Source: Mucidula mucida (lineage: Eukaryota; Basidiomycota; Agaricomycetes; Agaricales; Physalacriaceae). Taken from it: a DNA stretch of 64,000 nucleotides. The stretch spans positions 186,001-250,000 of the forward strand of contig JADNYV010000006.1 of the NCBI GenBank assembly GCA_015501055.1, given 5' to 3'. The notes under the pieces are model-generated. The model ran no database searches. It was not told the origin of the DNA and saw only the letters and a program-made list of their open reading frames with translations. Below, in pieces: positions 13,101-25,200 of the stretch; the stretch's first letter is position 1, and each line of letters begins with the position of its first letter. A program made the translations under genes and the position numbers.

Positions 13101-13750
13101 GATGCGAGCGTCCGGGTCTACGTAGCGAGCTATGAGCTCAGAGTAACACGACAGCAAGTGGAGCAAACTCACGGCTGTCTTGGGCTTATGCGCAGCGGGC
13201 GAGTTGACTGCAGCTTTTTGCTCGAGGAAAAGTTGAAGATGTTGGCAAAGCTAGACCTTTTGACGGTGGAAGTATCGCGAGAGGTCCTTAGAGATGGCGA
13301 CTCGCCGACACCTCCAGAAGCATCAATGTTGATATATGACGGGAACGGCTGCCGGTTCCGTGCCTCCGTTCGGTTCGTGTCCGCCCGCCCAGAGGTGGAC
13401 ACGGCCGACGTTGTCTTGGCCCTGGGCCGTCCAGTACGCTCGCTGGGGGCGTCGGTGTACCACCCATTAGGGCGCATGTTCCCGTTCATTTCTTGGGCAT
13501 GTCTGTCGTCGCCATCATCATCTCCGTACACTGAATCGCCCCAGCTATCCCTGTCCTTGGGCTTCACGTACGGCTGCCTAGGAGCTTCATAAGGTCCATT
13601 GTACGGAATGTACCAGTTGTCCTCGTTGTCAGAGACCTTTTCGGAGCCTTTGTGTTTGCGGTTCGGAGAGGGCGAGGACGACTTGAAGATCCCAATCCTA
13701 GAAAAGCGCGAAAACGGACTCGGAGTGGGACTCTGCAACTTGGTTGTCAT
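10109..13750 (-). CDS. Large Ser/Pro-rich disordered protein of unknown function
   Basis: Four exons join in frame to 1166 residues: 13750-13173, 13129-11307, 11265-10576, 10518-10109. I recognise no enzyme or binding domain. The sequence is rich in Ser, Pro, Arg and Asp, with many SP/TP sites, so it is probably disordered and phosphorylated. The most ordered-looking segments are DNEDNWYIPYNGPYEAP near the N-terminus, RDRWLSPETWCDALFLPRPRF in the first third, LTNLARQLSHEFEEMNQS (helical), and the C-terminal AEIDELLDHLNHG. The start is the ATG that opens the first in-frame exon at 13750; an in-frame ATG also exists at 13918. It ends about 130 bp from the convergent receptor-like gene. The role could be scaffold or regulatory, but nothing in the sequence decides. 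Confidence 0.7.
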
Positions 13751-14303
13751 CAGGGGCAACTGGACATACGCGTTGAGGACAAGGCTCGGAAAGCAGAAAA
13801 GGACGCTGGCGGCCTTATCCCGACGTCGAGAGAGAGTTCGTCGTCGTCGTCGTGAATAGTGGCAAATCGTATGGAGTATATCCTGTGCCTTGTTGGAAGG
13901 CGCGTGGGAATATGACACAGGGTGATCGCCATGAATTTTCTAAACATCAGCAAGACGCGTCAAGAGGATACCAAGTAACCGGTCCCACTCTTCACAAACG
14001 TAGGAGCTAGCAGCAAGCGTACTCAAACCCTAACTCAAGTAGACTTTGCCCAGTCTGTCAATTCCGGATCTAGCGACCGTTGCTGTAATGCTGAATCCAA
14101 ATACATGACTTTTTTTGTATATACGACTATGTTTTTCTAATGCGATTTGAGCGAGAGGGATACAATGGAAAAGAGCTGTGAATACGACGACCCGACGCCT
14201 TGCGACTGGGTGTCTCGAATAATGGTACCGTAATGCAAGTAGTGAGATAGTTATCAGATGGCGAAAGGCGAATACAAGGATACACAATGTGGGAATTGTT
14301 CTA
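13751..14303. other. Intergenic stretch, promoter side of the large disordered gene
   Basis: About 0.55 kb between the start of the Ser/Pro-rich gene and the stop of the bZIP gene, both on the minus strand. Open frames here are extensions of neighbouring frames. I see no separate gene. Confidence 0.4.
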
Positions 14304-16283
14304 TTACTTCTTGGTAAGAGTTAAACTCTTCATACCTTCCTCTAGAAGGGCAGTCATTGCACATGTCTCTTTCGGCTCGCTAGTGACTGGCGATTTGCGC
14401 TTCATCGCGCCCATGTCTTTGCGCTCCTCGACGTCAACGATCTGTACCACAGCCTTCCCTTCAAGGACCCGGCGGACCTTGTCGACATCCATGGTAGTAT
14501 TGGAAGATGAGGAAGAGGATCCCGAAAACGCATCCCAGAACGCGCCTCCAAGTTTCTGAAGCAATGTTTGGCTCGCGAGGGCAGCAACCATTAATTGTTG
14601 CTGCTCCGTCTGCAGAGGTGGCGGCGAGTGTGCACGGAAAACGGGAGATGATGGCGGCGATGGAAGATACTTGCCCGACAAGATAGAGCTTGGTGAAGAT
14701 TTCTGGAAGAACTTGGGACCAAGTGATGAAGCCAATCCGCTAAGAGATGGTGAATATCCAAATGGAGATCCGGAATAAGGCGATATTGGCTTCGTGAACG
14801 GAGAGGGCGAGAACCTGGGATCTGGATGGGGAGACGAGGATGCCGAAGCGGGAGGTGAAGGCGGATATGGTGCCTGTTGATGGCCCATCTTGGCCCAAAG
14901 CTGGTAGCGATACCTAAGAACACGTAAATAACCACGAAAACGGTAGAGTAACAGAAACGCACGAGTCGATATTTTTGACAGTAAACGGGTTAGTATCGGA
15001 GAAGCCGTCAAATCCTAGCTTGTCGAATATTGGTGTCTTGACACGACTCTCCGCATTCAATGCGGGATTAATGTTTTCCTGCAGTGCACCCTTGCCCCAC
15101 GCAAAGTCAGGCATCAAGACGGTGTGGACTGGAGTGATACCACCACCGCCCATCCGAACACCACCCCAAAAGCCTGAAGTTGACGATGAGCCAACGTCCT
15201 TCTGAGTGTTGGCAGTGAGAAGACTCGAGGGCGATGTCGGCCTGGCTGCTGTAGGTAAAGGGCCAGGTGGAGGGAGGTTGAGAACAGGAATATCGTCAAC
15301 AGTTAATTCTGATGCTGGGCGACCTTCAAGTAGAGCTTTCTTAAGAGCTGCGATCTCTTGACGAAGAGCCTGGTTTTCTGATTGGGTAGAGCCGAGCTCT
15401 GAGCGAATGGCTTGGAGCAAGCGATCACGCTCCGCAATGTCAAGCTCAAGGGTGGAAATGTACTCTAGTGTCGATATTAACATGGTGGTATTAATGAACA
15501 AAGCCTTGTATTGTTACTCACCCTTGCGCCTAACCCTGAAATTTCGCGCACTGATTTTATTCCTCAGCTGCCGCTTCTCTTTGCTCGTCATCTTGGCAAA
15601 GACCTCAGGCGGCGGTCGCCAATCAGCGGGAAGATCGTCGTCGTTGTCCACGTCTTTCTCCTGGGGTGGTGATGGCGCTGTCATAATTTGGACAGGCGCG
15701 GGTGGTGGCGGGGGAGGTGCAGCAGTCTTCTTAACAATGCCGCCACTTTGCACGGTGCCCTTGCGAGCTTTGCCGTGACCGGCAACTTTGATGGGCGCGA
15801 TTGTCAAGGTCAGCTTTTCTTGCGGCTTCTCCTGTTGTTGCTCGACAACCTCTTCCTCCTCCTCGTTGACAGCTGGCGAGGCATGACTAGAGGGAGTTCC
15901 GACGAGCTGAGGATCAATACCCATCGATGGCTGAGGTTCTGTATCCATGGCCGCGGCTCCGTTGCTGAACGTTCCAAAAAAGTCGTATGTCCCTGCTGAG
16001 ACAGGCTGTGGATCGTCGAGTTTCAAGTCCTCGTCGAGCAACAAATTGAAGAGTCCGCTCGATGTGGACACTGACGGCGATTCGTATACATCGGGAAAGG
16101 AAGTCATGGGCGCGGACTGGGGTGGTGTCAAGAGTGACTGGAACGGTGATTGTGGCGACGAGGCGCGCGACGATGAGGAGGATGTCGAATTGAGAAAAGG
16201 TCGGTGTTGATGTATTCTGAAAGGTCGGCATCGTTCTGCGAGTAGAGCTGCGGGTCGGCGAGAGCATTGTTGTCCACCAGCAT
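14304..16283 (-). CDS. bZIP transcription factor
   Basis: Nuclear DNA-binding protein. Exons: 16283-15522, 15464-14963, 14913-14304. The basic region is MTSKEKRQLRNKISARNFRV followed by RRK, with the NxxxARNxR pattern of bZIP factors. The first intron interrupts it just before the zipper EYISTLELDIAERDRLLQAI, whose leucines and isoleucines are spaced by seven. N-terminal to it are an acidic stretch, a run of prolines and Ser-rich segments typical of activation domains. The C-terminal third is Ser/Pro-rich and ends in LEEGMKSLTLTKK. The N-terminus beginning at the ATG 16283 (MLVDNNALADPQLYS) fits, but one base appears to be missing in the A/T run at 16195-16199: the downstream frame is open but has no ATG of its own. 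Which bZIP subfamily it belongs to I cannot say. Confidence 0.85.
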
Positions 16284-16586
16284 GATGGTCAGCTCAAAGA
16301 AATGTTTGTAACTCCGTGCCAGCTAAAATCCGGAAATGGGGCCCACTCGTGGCCGGCATCCCGGCAACCCTTTCTATGGTCACAATCTCCATCCATCCAT
16401 CTTAGCTTTCCCGTTGCGGTTGCCAGCCTGCTTTCGCATTCGAGATGGGCATCATGATATTCTTCGAGCCTTCTGGATTACTATCTTTCAACGTTTCAGG
16501 TAGTTCCACTCAGGTCTCGCGTGAATACCGAGGACAAGCGAGTGCGATCTCTTGGTAGCCCATAGGTCAGTTATACCACACAAGTC

Positions 16587-18087
16587 CTAAAATATGTCTT
16601 CCTCTTCCTCTTCGACTTCCATGGGCGGCCAGAACACGTCCACATCTTTCTTCAAAGTTCCAATGACCTCCCAAAATATTCGCTCTGCATATTCAACTGC
16701 AGCATCTGCAGCGTCAGGTAGAGGGAGTGTCGGAATAGAAGGGGAAATAACACTTCCTTCCGGTTGTACTCCATCCTCCTTGTGCACGTAGAATGCGGAA
16801 AAGAGCGGGACTACCTCCTTGAGCATAGCCAATAGATACGGCCGCAACAACTCTTCCGGCGATTCTTCTGTTGGCGACTCCGCTGAAAGATAAAGGAGCC
16901 CTAGGTAAGTGTGAGCGCCTTGAAGAGGAAGTTTTCACACGATCCTACATTTTCCTTGTGGTGTAGACATCGTGCCCTCGCCTATTACTAACGCCGTCAC
17001 AACCTTGTCCGATGTTCCACCATCCACGGTACCGGGTGGGAACACGAGTATACCTGTGTCCAAAGGAGAATCACCACCAAGACTAAATGGTTGGTCTACA
17101 ACTGCCACGCAGCGGGCCAACGGTGCGTGAGAAGACGCTGCAGCCACGAGAATGCCACAGTTGATGGGTTCGGGAAAGTCGTCAAGATTAAGGATATATG
17201 TCGATTCGGAATGGGTAACCGACGATATTGGTCTGCCTAAGATATAGACAGCGCCTGCGACAGCTGCCGTTCGACAAAAGCCTTGTGCAATCTCCCCAGA
17301 ACTGCCATAGTGCCCAACTAAAAATGGGGACGCGCCGTATCGACCAGCCGATCGAAGATATCTTGCAAGTCTCCTTAATGTGGGAAGCGTAGGCTCTGCG
17401 CAACGAATAAGACATGGCACAGACAAGCAGCGTGGTTTCCCATACCAGAATCTGTATCACAGAATGCTAAAGCGTAAACGATAGCGACCACAATCTCCTC
17501 CTTGAGAGAAAACTTCTGACGCAAAAAGTCGCCGAATGGTGCTTGTTCCATACCTTGGAGTTCAGGCTGTCCTTCTAATGATCCTGAGGCGAACATTAGG
17601 AAGCGCATTAACCGTCGTTTCTCTACAAGACTGAATGATTTGCTCTTGAAGATGTCTTCTTTGCTTCCCGGTACATTGACTATACCCAACTTCGCATCGT
17701 ATAGAGACACCTTTTCTACCAGGCGGAAGCCGCCGTAGCGAGACACACCGGAAGACACAAGGCTGGAGATGAGAGGTCCAACAGCAGGGATAACAGAGGG
17801 TGCTAAGGAAATGGAGTATGACCGAGCGTGAGGCAGAGACTCTCCGTATACAGTGGTGTTGGGCTGCTTTCGACACCAATCAATAAATTCATCCAGGGAG
17901 AGGCTGGCTTCGTTATTGCCATAGTAAGGATGGCTGTCAAGATGGGCTATTCGTAAGCCTGCTTTGGATAAAGCACTGAGATGGTCAGCGAGATCAATGA
18001 ACACAGTTTCACAGCTCACGCAGCGGTTATTGACTCTACAAGACCTGTACCGATGATGATAACATCAAAGGTAGATTCGTCTGACAT
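16587..18087 (-). CDS. MRS6: Rab escort protein (REP), GDI/CHM family
   Basis: Presents newly made Rab GTPases to Rab geranylgeranyltransferase and delivers them to membranes. Four exons join to 452 residues: 18087-18020, 17975-17446, 17395-16949, 16900-16587. The N-terminal dinucleotide-fold signature is FDVIIIGTGLVESITAAALS, followed by IAHLDSHPYYGNNEASLSL. Further family features are RRLMRFLMFASG, a second half with RRLARYLRSAGRYGASPFLV, and YGSSGEIAQGFCR. The opening block (HLDSHPYYG) and RRLMRF match REP/CHM better than RabGDI, although at 452 residues it is closer to GDI in length. The acidic C-terminus ends EVEEEEEDIF. Cytosolic. The symbol follows the yeast REP and is an assignment by similarity. 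Confidence 0.85.
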
Positions 18088-18259
18088 GGCGGTTCGATAT
18101 CAAGTTATGACGCGGTCTGTTAGGGGCCTTTTTAGCTCAAGTTCAAGTCTTAACAGCAATACAAGTATGTATTTTGAAGAATAGTTACAAAGAGGTACTG
18201 GGAATATCATACAAAAAGCGAACAATATAAAAATGTCCATTTGTAAATCGCAAACGCAA

Positions 18260-19001
18260 CTAATCCCGCATCGGTGAACGCGACCTGCTTCTGCTATCCC
18301 TAATATCATCGCGGCTATGACTTCTTCGACCACGACTGTAGGAGCGGCTCCTGCTGCGGCTACTGTAGGACGAATAGCTTCTGGAAGAACGTGTATACGA
18401 GCGTGATCGGGACCTCGAACGCGAAGAATATCCGCCGTAGCTCGGTGACCGACGACGGGGCGGGAGACGTCCTCCACGGCGGATTGGAGATCGAGATCGA
18501 GAGCCTCTGCGGCCACGGTAGACATCTCTTCCTCGCAAGAGTCCGCGTCCTCGACCTCCGCCTCTGCGGTAACGAGGAGGGGAACGCGAGCGAGAAAAAC
18601 GTCGGGGTGGTGGTCGCGGTGACCGCGAACGTGGCGACGGGGAGCGAATGGATTCACTGGACAGCACAACGTGAACTATTGCCCCATCCAGCTGACCGCC
18701 GTCCATGTGAGAAACTGCTTTTTGCGCCGCCGAGGCATCCGTGAATTCGAGAGCGGCCTTTCCCTTGTTTTGTCCAGCTAGAAAGACAACAGTCAGTAAA
18801 GAATGTGCGGGGGTATATCTAGAAATGCGTACACTTTGGGTATACGGGGAGGTCAATTTTTGATATGTGGCCATACGGAGAGAACACGGCTTGGAGATGG
18901 GGTGTAAGGATGTTGCGGGTGAGATTGGAGACGACGATAACGCGTGCCTCCGACTTTGGCGACAGCGAGCGCCCGCGTGCAGGCGACGGCGAACGCGACA
19001 T
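18260..19001 (-). CDS. RNPS1-like SR protein with one RRM
   Basis: RNA-binding protein of the splicing and exon-junction (ASAP/PSAP) type. Two exons, 19001-18833 and 18777-18260, join to 228 residues. The single RRM carries ARVIVVSNLTRNILTPHLQ (RNP2 region), YGHISKIDLPV, GKAALEFTDASAAQKAVSHM (RNP1 region) and DGGQLDGAIVHVVL. The DGGQ-DG pattern and the short Ser-Pro N-terminus are those of RNPS1. The C-terminal half is an RS domain, with many RS dipeptides and an RGG-like GGGRGRG patch. It is divergently paired with RRP42 across 60 bp. Other SR proteins are possible, but the RRM fits RNPS1 best. Confidence 0.85.
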
Positions 19002-19061
19002 GATGGCAGGACGAAGGAGAGCAAGCAAATAGGCGTACACATAGCTCAATCGTCGACCACC
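19002..19061. promoter_or_regulatory. 60-bp bidirectional promoter, RNPS1-like / RRP42
   Basis: Only 60 bases separate the two start codons, so the 5' UTRs must be very short or overlap. No TATA box is visible. The arrangement predicts co-regulation of two RNA-metabolism genes. Confidence 0.6.
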
Positions 19062-20210
19062 ATGTCCTCCCTTTCCAAGGCGGAGAGGTCCTATATCCAG
19101 ACCGGCCTGCTCTCAGATACACCGCGTCGGCAGGATGGCCGTTCCCTCCACGAGTTCAGGTCCATAGCACTCGAGACAGGCGTCGCACCGCTCGCAAATG
19201 GCAGCGCTCACCTACACATTGGTCGCAACGACGACGGCAGTGGAGGAACCGAGATCCTTTCTGCAGTCAAGCTCGAAGTACAAACCATCGAGGAAGGCGG
19301 TGTTGACGACGGCCGTATCGTCTGCTCCGTATCTTGGTTCGTATTTTTTCAATGGTACCTACTGATTTTCATGGACACATCATAAAGACAGCTCTCCCAC
19401 CGCTTACCCCAATCTTTCCACTGGCGCTTTAGATGATCTCCAGCACGATTTGACTACTGTTCTACACCAAACCCTTTCGCACCCATCCCTCCATCCCTCA
19501 AACCTGGCAATTTTGCCTGGGAAAAAATCATGGCTGCTCAATCTTGATGTCGTGATACTTGCTGATGCAGGAAACATCTACGATGCCATCTTCATGGCCG
19601 CGCGCGCAGCTTTATGGGACACAAAAGTTCCAAGAACACGAAGTGTGCAATACAAGGCCCACAAAAGTGGCAAAGCATCCGCCGACATGGACGTAGATGA
19701 AGAAGTAACAAGCGGTTTTGATACTCGCCAGGTTAGTACAGCCGCAGATTTCGAGTTGCAAGACTACTGGGACGAAGGTGAAGTACTCGAAGGTAGAGAT
19801 CGTTGGCCTGTATGCGTGACTTTGAACTTGGTACTTTCCTCTTTCCTCTCCGGCTTGCGGATGATGCTCAGTACTTACAGGAATCGTCAATTCAATTCCT
19901 CGATGCCAATCTACAAGAAGAGGCATCTTCACCTCTTCGAATATTAATGCTGTACTCCTTTGGTACCTGCCCACCTGCCCTCCAAGCAATGCGTACCCTT
20001 AATCAAGGGGATTTGACTCTGGCCCAAATCAAGACTCTTATCTCGGTACCGTTACAAGTGTTGTCTTTTCATCAATTCTCACCTGCATGACAGAGCGCCG
20101 AAACATATGCCACTACACTTTTCAAGGCATTGAATGCAAAACTTGTGGAAGAGGATCTGCGGCGTAATCAGAAAGCGCGCGAGCGATTTTCTGGCCGCTT
20201 GGGTTTCTGA
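19062..20210 (+). CDS. RRP42: Exosome complex subunit RRP42 (RNase PH-like ring)
   Basis: Structural RNase PH-fold subunit of the hexameric ring of the RNA exosome, nucleus and cytosol. Four exons, 19062-19336, 19392-19830, 19881-20045, 20094-20210, join to 331 residues. Family landmarks: the start with YIQTGLLSDTPRRQDGRSLHE, ALETGVAPLANGSAHLHIG, the beta strand WLLNLDVVILADAGNIYDAI, and WPVCVTLNL. The C-terminal helix KLVEEDLRRNQKARERF is typical of this subunit. The catalytic residues of bacterial RNase PH are not expected. The adjacent RRP45 and MTR4 genes in this window act in the same pathway. Confidence 0.93.
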
Positions 20211-20394
20211 TACGCAAAATTGTGTATCTCTTTGGCGACCGTGACTGTGTTTATGTAGATACGAAAAGTAGATCCTAGTTGAATTACTGGCACTTGAGAG
20301 CGAAGGCGAAGTACAAAAAATAAAGTAGTAATCCAAAAATCCGACACTAAGATAAGAGACATACACACAGTGATACAGAGATGACAAGTCTCCA

Positions 20395-22103
20395 TCAAGA
20401 GTGGGTAGGAAGAACATTGGCCAGTGTTTCCATGTACACGTCTATAAAAACGACTTAGTACTAGCGGAAGACACAGGGATATGAATACCTATTGAATGTC
20501 GTAATTTCCAGTACTCAGCCAAAAGTTCATTTAGCTCCTGCTCGCTGGCTCGTAAATGCTCATTTTTCTAGGTGTCTAGTTTGAGCCAAGGTCACGCATA
20601 GCAGAGGGTACCATCTACCTGGACGTCAATAGCATCAGCTTCCAACCTGAGCTTTTCGAGCTGTTCGTCATTCCCTCTACGTTCGCTGACCATCTCATTA
20701 TAGTCCTTCTGGAGGCGTTCGATAGTGCGCTGGCTCGCGGCACGTTTCTCTTCCGCGTGTCGCTGAGCACGTTCTAGCTTCTCGTGAGCATTTGAGACTT
20801 GTTTTCTGACTCTCTATTCCAAGATGAGAGTAAGTGGGCGCAAGCCGAGAGTGACGAGAACACACCTCGCGTCGTAGCTGAAGTTCGTTTTGCTCAATCT
20901 TCTTCTCGTCCCGGTGGTCTCGAAGATCAGCAAGCTCCTTGTGAGATGCCTGCAGCGACATTGTCTCCTTCTCGATCGTCTGAAGCTGCTCTATACAACC
21001 CCTCACATCCTAAAGAATCGGCGTCCTGAACATTATCGAGGACAGCAAACTCACGCGTTCAATGTTATGCAGAGCGTTGACCTTGGCTTGAAGATCTCTG
21101 GCTTTGCTCTCGTGTATAGCGACGGTTCTCTTGTCCTCGTTTGCCGTAGAGCCCATTACTGAAATGGTTCTCTTTATACGCTCGGGGGATTGTACTATTC
21201 TCGATCTTGTACGCATCAAAGAGTCATTGACGCTGTCGAGCTCGTCGTTGAGTAGTTCCTTATCATTGCGGTGAGTGCACAATAACGGTGAGGTGAACAG
21301 ACATACTTTACGCTTGATGAGCGCCGTTTTTTCGGCCTTGAGTTTTTCTAGTTCTTGAAGTCCCGAGCTTTGTAGCTCTTTGGCTGCTAGGACTTTCGAA
21401 CGGAGTATGAAGTTTTCTTCGCGCAATCTTTCACACTTGGGTTCATCTTCCGCCATCTTGGCCCTAAGTAAGTTTATGAGCGCAGTTTGTGAGACGCGAC
21501 AACGAGAGTACTTCATGGTTGCGATTCGGTCGAGAATGTTGGCCAGATCTTCCGTAGTTTGATCACGTTCATTGAGAAGGTCCTCCGCACGTTTTTGAAG
21601 CTCCTGTACGAAGGGTTCGCAGAACTGGTCCGTAAACTTCACGAAATTAATGACGGCCGCAAGGAATTGAATAGTACGCGTGGGCTTGGGATTGACGATA
21701 TCAGCTAGGGAGAAGCCTTCCATTCCAGCTGCTTCAATCAAGCGGTTACTGTGAAAATTAGACAGCGGAAACATCTTTCAGACGTACACTCACAGATGAT
21801 AGAACAAAATGTGTAACGTTAGAGCCGGTGAATACAAATTCTATAGAACCTCAGTCTGGATTGCCCGGAATTTTCATGACGCACCTTGTCTTCGTCGCGG
21901 GGAACGGTTTGTGAGGCCTGCAAAGCGCTCTGTAATGGCTGTTGGAGACAGTCGCGTGTGATACCGGTGACCTGAGTTAAGCATGCCCAGTAGATAGTTT
22001 CGACCATATCGGCGTTAGGCTTGGCCAAAGAGTCCGCAGTAGTAGAGAGACCCCATCCTTTCAGAATATCCGCGATTTCTTCGGGGCTCATTTCCATCGC
22101 CAT
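20395..22103 (-). CDS. NUF2: Kinetochore protein NUF2
   Basis: Subunit of the NDC80 complex that links kinetochores to microtubules. The N-terminal calponin-homology domain reads MSPEEIADILKGWGL, ALTLHILFYHLNRLIEAAG and FSLADIVNPKPTRTIQFLA. The long coiled coil follows (QELQKRAEDLLNERDQT onward to LRASEQELNELLAEYWKLR). First exons: 22103-21885, 21840-21794, then from 21748. Later introns separate AKMAEDEPKCERLREEN, DVRGCIEQLQTIEKETM, RVRKQVSNAHEKLERAQ and KNEHLRASEQEL. The last exon codes VYMETLANVLPTHS and stops at 20395. One 48-base intron near 21300 stays open in frame, so retention would add 16 residues. Alternative in-frame ATGs at 22097 and 22091 exist. Roughly 450 residues, usual for the family. 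Confidence 0.92.
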
Positions 22104-22230
22104 GGCGGGCGGTGATGAGAACGCGTGTGTCACACATCACGTATTCGCGTTACCATATATCATGTGATGTTGGACGTGTTTCTTGCTCAGCGCGTTCATC
22201 ACGTCAGCCCCAGAGGAAATATAGGGAAAT
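22104..22230. promoter_or_regulatory. Short bidirectional promoter, NUF2 / RecQ helicase
   Basis: About 127 bases lie between the two start codons. It pairs a kinetochore gene with a DNA-repair helicase, both expected to be cell-cycle linked. No clear TATA box. Confidence 0.5.
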
Positions 22231-25200
22231 ATGGTTCGCGATATGTCGGAGAGCTTGTCCACCCGTGGTCGACTCTTCAATACCTCTCGTGCCAACCCTC
22301 TTGCTGAAGGCGCTGGTGTCAGTACCCGTAGTGGGACTCCACCCAAACCCCATGCCCGCCTCCAATTCACAACGTTCGACGGAACTGACACCCCATTCAA
22401 GCATCTAGGGCAATCTGTGACGCGTAAACAGCTGTCTACTACTAGTATGCGACGTGGGAAAGAGAATATAGGTGCCGTTACCGACGTCGGGAGTCCCGGG
22501 GCTGCCCTACTGAAGAATGTAAGTGCCATATCGATAGCTGTCCTGAGCGCTAAGAACCGCTGCCCCGAAAGCTTCGAAGCAAACTTGTTAAACGGCGCGA
22601 ATTCAAGGAGAAGCTGCAGCGGGAGCTTGCCAATGGCTTAGACGACGAGTTTTATGAAGCCCTACTGTGAGCAAATCCCTTACAAGCAAAGTTACGTGGT
22701 TAACGGTTCTGTCAGCCTATGCGCCAATGGCAAGATACATGACTTGGAGTTACAGGTTCCCGGCACTAACGATACTACACGCGTCATTGATCTTGACCAT
22801 CTCCAGCGCAAGGAAGTACGGGACAAGCTCAAGGTCTTTGGTCTCAAAGATTTCCGGCCGCTGCAGCTGGAAATAATTACTGCTTGTCTGCACGGCCGAG
22901 ACTGTGTTGTTCTTATGCCGACAGGGAGTGGGAAATCTCTGACCTACCAGCTCCCCGGTATATGTCGCGCAGGAAAGACCTCTGGGTTGACAATCGTCGT
23001 CTCTCCGCTCCTTTCCCTGATGGAGCAGCAGTACGAAGTCTTGAGGGAGATGAATATCGATGTTGTTAACGCGTCATTGACAAACGCGGCTAAATGGACT
23101 GACAACTTGGCGCGCGCGCATGATTCGCCAATGATTGCATATGTAACACCAGAAAAACTCATTGGTACAGACTGGGTCAACAACCCATTGGATGTATTGT
23201 ACGCCAGTCGTCGATTGGCGCGATTCGTTGTGGACGAAGCTCACTGCATTCCTACATGGGGCAGATCATTTCGCCATGCGGTATGGGTATACTCCCTATA
23301 ACACTATTTCGCAGATATTCATGAAGTTCATAGTACAGACTGGTCGGGGAGCATATTCGCAGACGATTTCCTAGTGTCCCAATCACAGCGCTTACTGGAA
23401 CTGCGACCGATCGCCAAGTACTCGACATAAAGCATCGTCTAGACTTACGTGACCCCTTAGATATCCGTCTGACAAGCAACCGACCGAATCTTGTCTATCG
23501 TGTCTGTCCAAAGGCGAAGAAAATTAGCGAGGCGGTCAAGCAGGTCGTCAGATTCATTCGGGAAGACCATGAAGGCCAGTCGGGGCTGGTATACTGCACT
23601 ACAAAGAAAACAACGGAAGATGTTGCAGAACAACTGAGAGCGGCTGGTATCAAGGCCAAAGCATATCATGGTGATTTACCCGCGAAAGAAAGAGCGTCTG
23701 CGCAAACCGACTGGCTTAACGGGGTGTGCGAAGTCATTGTAGCTACGGTCAGTCATCTTGCAACCCGAAGAGAAAATCCTCACTTTCCTTTCAGACCGCA
23801 TTTGGCATGGGTATCGACAAATCGAATGGTACGCTGTTCGTTATTACCAACGCTTTCTCTAACACGCATGTCAAGTTCGTTTCGTCATCCATTTCAATCT
23901 GCCTCGGAATCTTTCGGAGTACGTTGCCGCGCTTGCATGTGTGGCGCAATTACTGAATCGCTTCCTGGTAGCTACGCCCAAGAAACTGGGAGATCTGGCC
24001 GTGACGGTTTGTCGTCTGTCTGTTTATTGCGTGAGTTTTCACGTCATTGTAAATGTTTCATGCGAATCATGCTCGTAGTTTACCACGAAGGCGACTTCAA
24101 GAAGATCGTCAATGAGATTAACAGGAACAAAACACTATCCCAATCTAGTAAAAGGCTACAACAGAGGCAGGTCGACCTTGTTAAGCAATACTGCCTCAAT
24201 GCAGATTGCCGACGCCTCCTCATACTCGACGCGCTCGACGAGCGACAAAACGTACCGAGTTGCAACCTGCACTGTGACAACTGTCTGGATGCAACACAAG
24301 GAAGCGTCATGGAGGACACTCTCACTTTAGAAGCACTGGAGATTGTGGAGTTTATCAAAGCAGCTCCAAACACACTTTGTATCGACGACTGTCGCTTACA
24401 GCTTGTACAGGATTTTGGTACGCGCATTGCTGATGGTCTTCCTGGTAGCCTGTCGCCGTCTTTTGTGATAGATATGATCTTGTCTCAGCTTCGGCTGAAA
24501 ATGATCATTGAATGTCGCTACGACCTTGGACCCGACCATTGGCATGATGAATATCTGAAGGTAGAATGCTTTTGGAGTTGAACCATGCGTGTCTGATATC
24601 TGTTTTAGCTCGGAAAAGATGGACAGGCTTTTTTGAATGGCAGCGCGCCCTACCAGATTGTTATCCGTCATCACAGCTGGCCTATAGCTCTTACTCGTCC
24701 CAAAGCCGACACTGTAGTCCAGGATGACTCCGACCCGGATAATATCTATGATTCCGATGATGAGGAAGATAGGTTTGACGATCTACAAGCTCCAATTACT
24801 AGGGAGTGCCCAATTTCCGATAAAGGACGAAAGGACGATCCGGAATCGGAAGAGATTCCCATTGACCTTGACGATACACCTGGGACCTCGTCGACTCCAG
24901 GATTTGACGACACGTTTCAAACCAAACTCTTCAAAGCATTAGATGATGAGCGAAACCAAGTTGGTTTCAATTTCCACGACGTTTGCGTTGACTAACATGC
25001 TCATAGGTCTTCAAGGAATTGGGACTACCATTCGAGATTGCTTCCTGGCCAGGGGAGCATCCGGTCCTCAATGATGCCACAATTCGTGAATTGAGCCTGC
25101 GATGCCCGGCGGGTAAGCTTCACATTCCCTCAAAGCTTCTGCGCAAACAAATATAATGTCCCCAGATTGGCGGGGCGTCGAAAAAATTATTCGCACTGTA

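Noticed and set aside
11356..13592. Long plus-strand open frames opposite the large disordered gene
   Set aside because: They are mirror frames of a Ser/Arg-rich coding region; no domain, and no splice sites that would join them.
18391..18744. Plus-strand frame opposite the RS domain of the RNPS1-like gene
   Set aside because: Shadow of Arg/Ser repeat codons; the minus-strand RRM gene explains the sequence.
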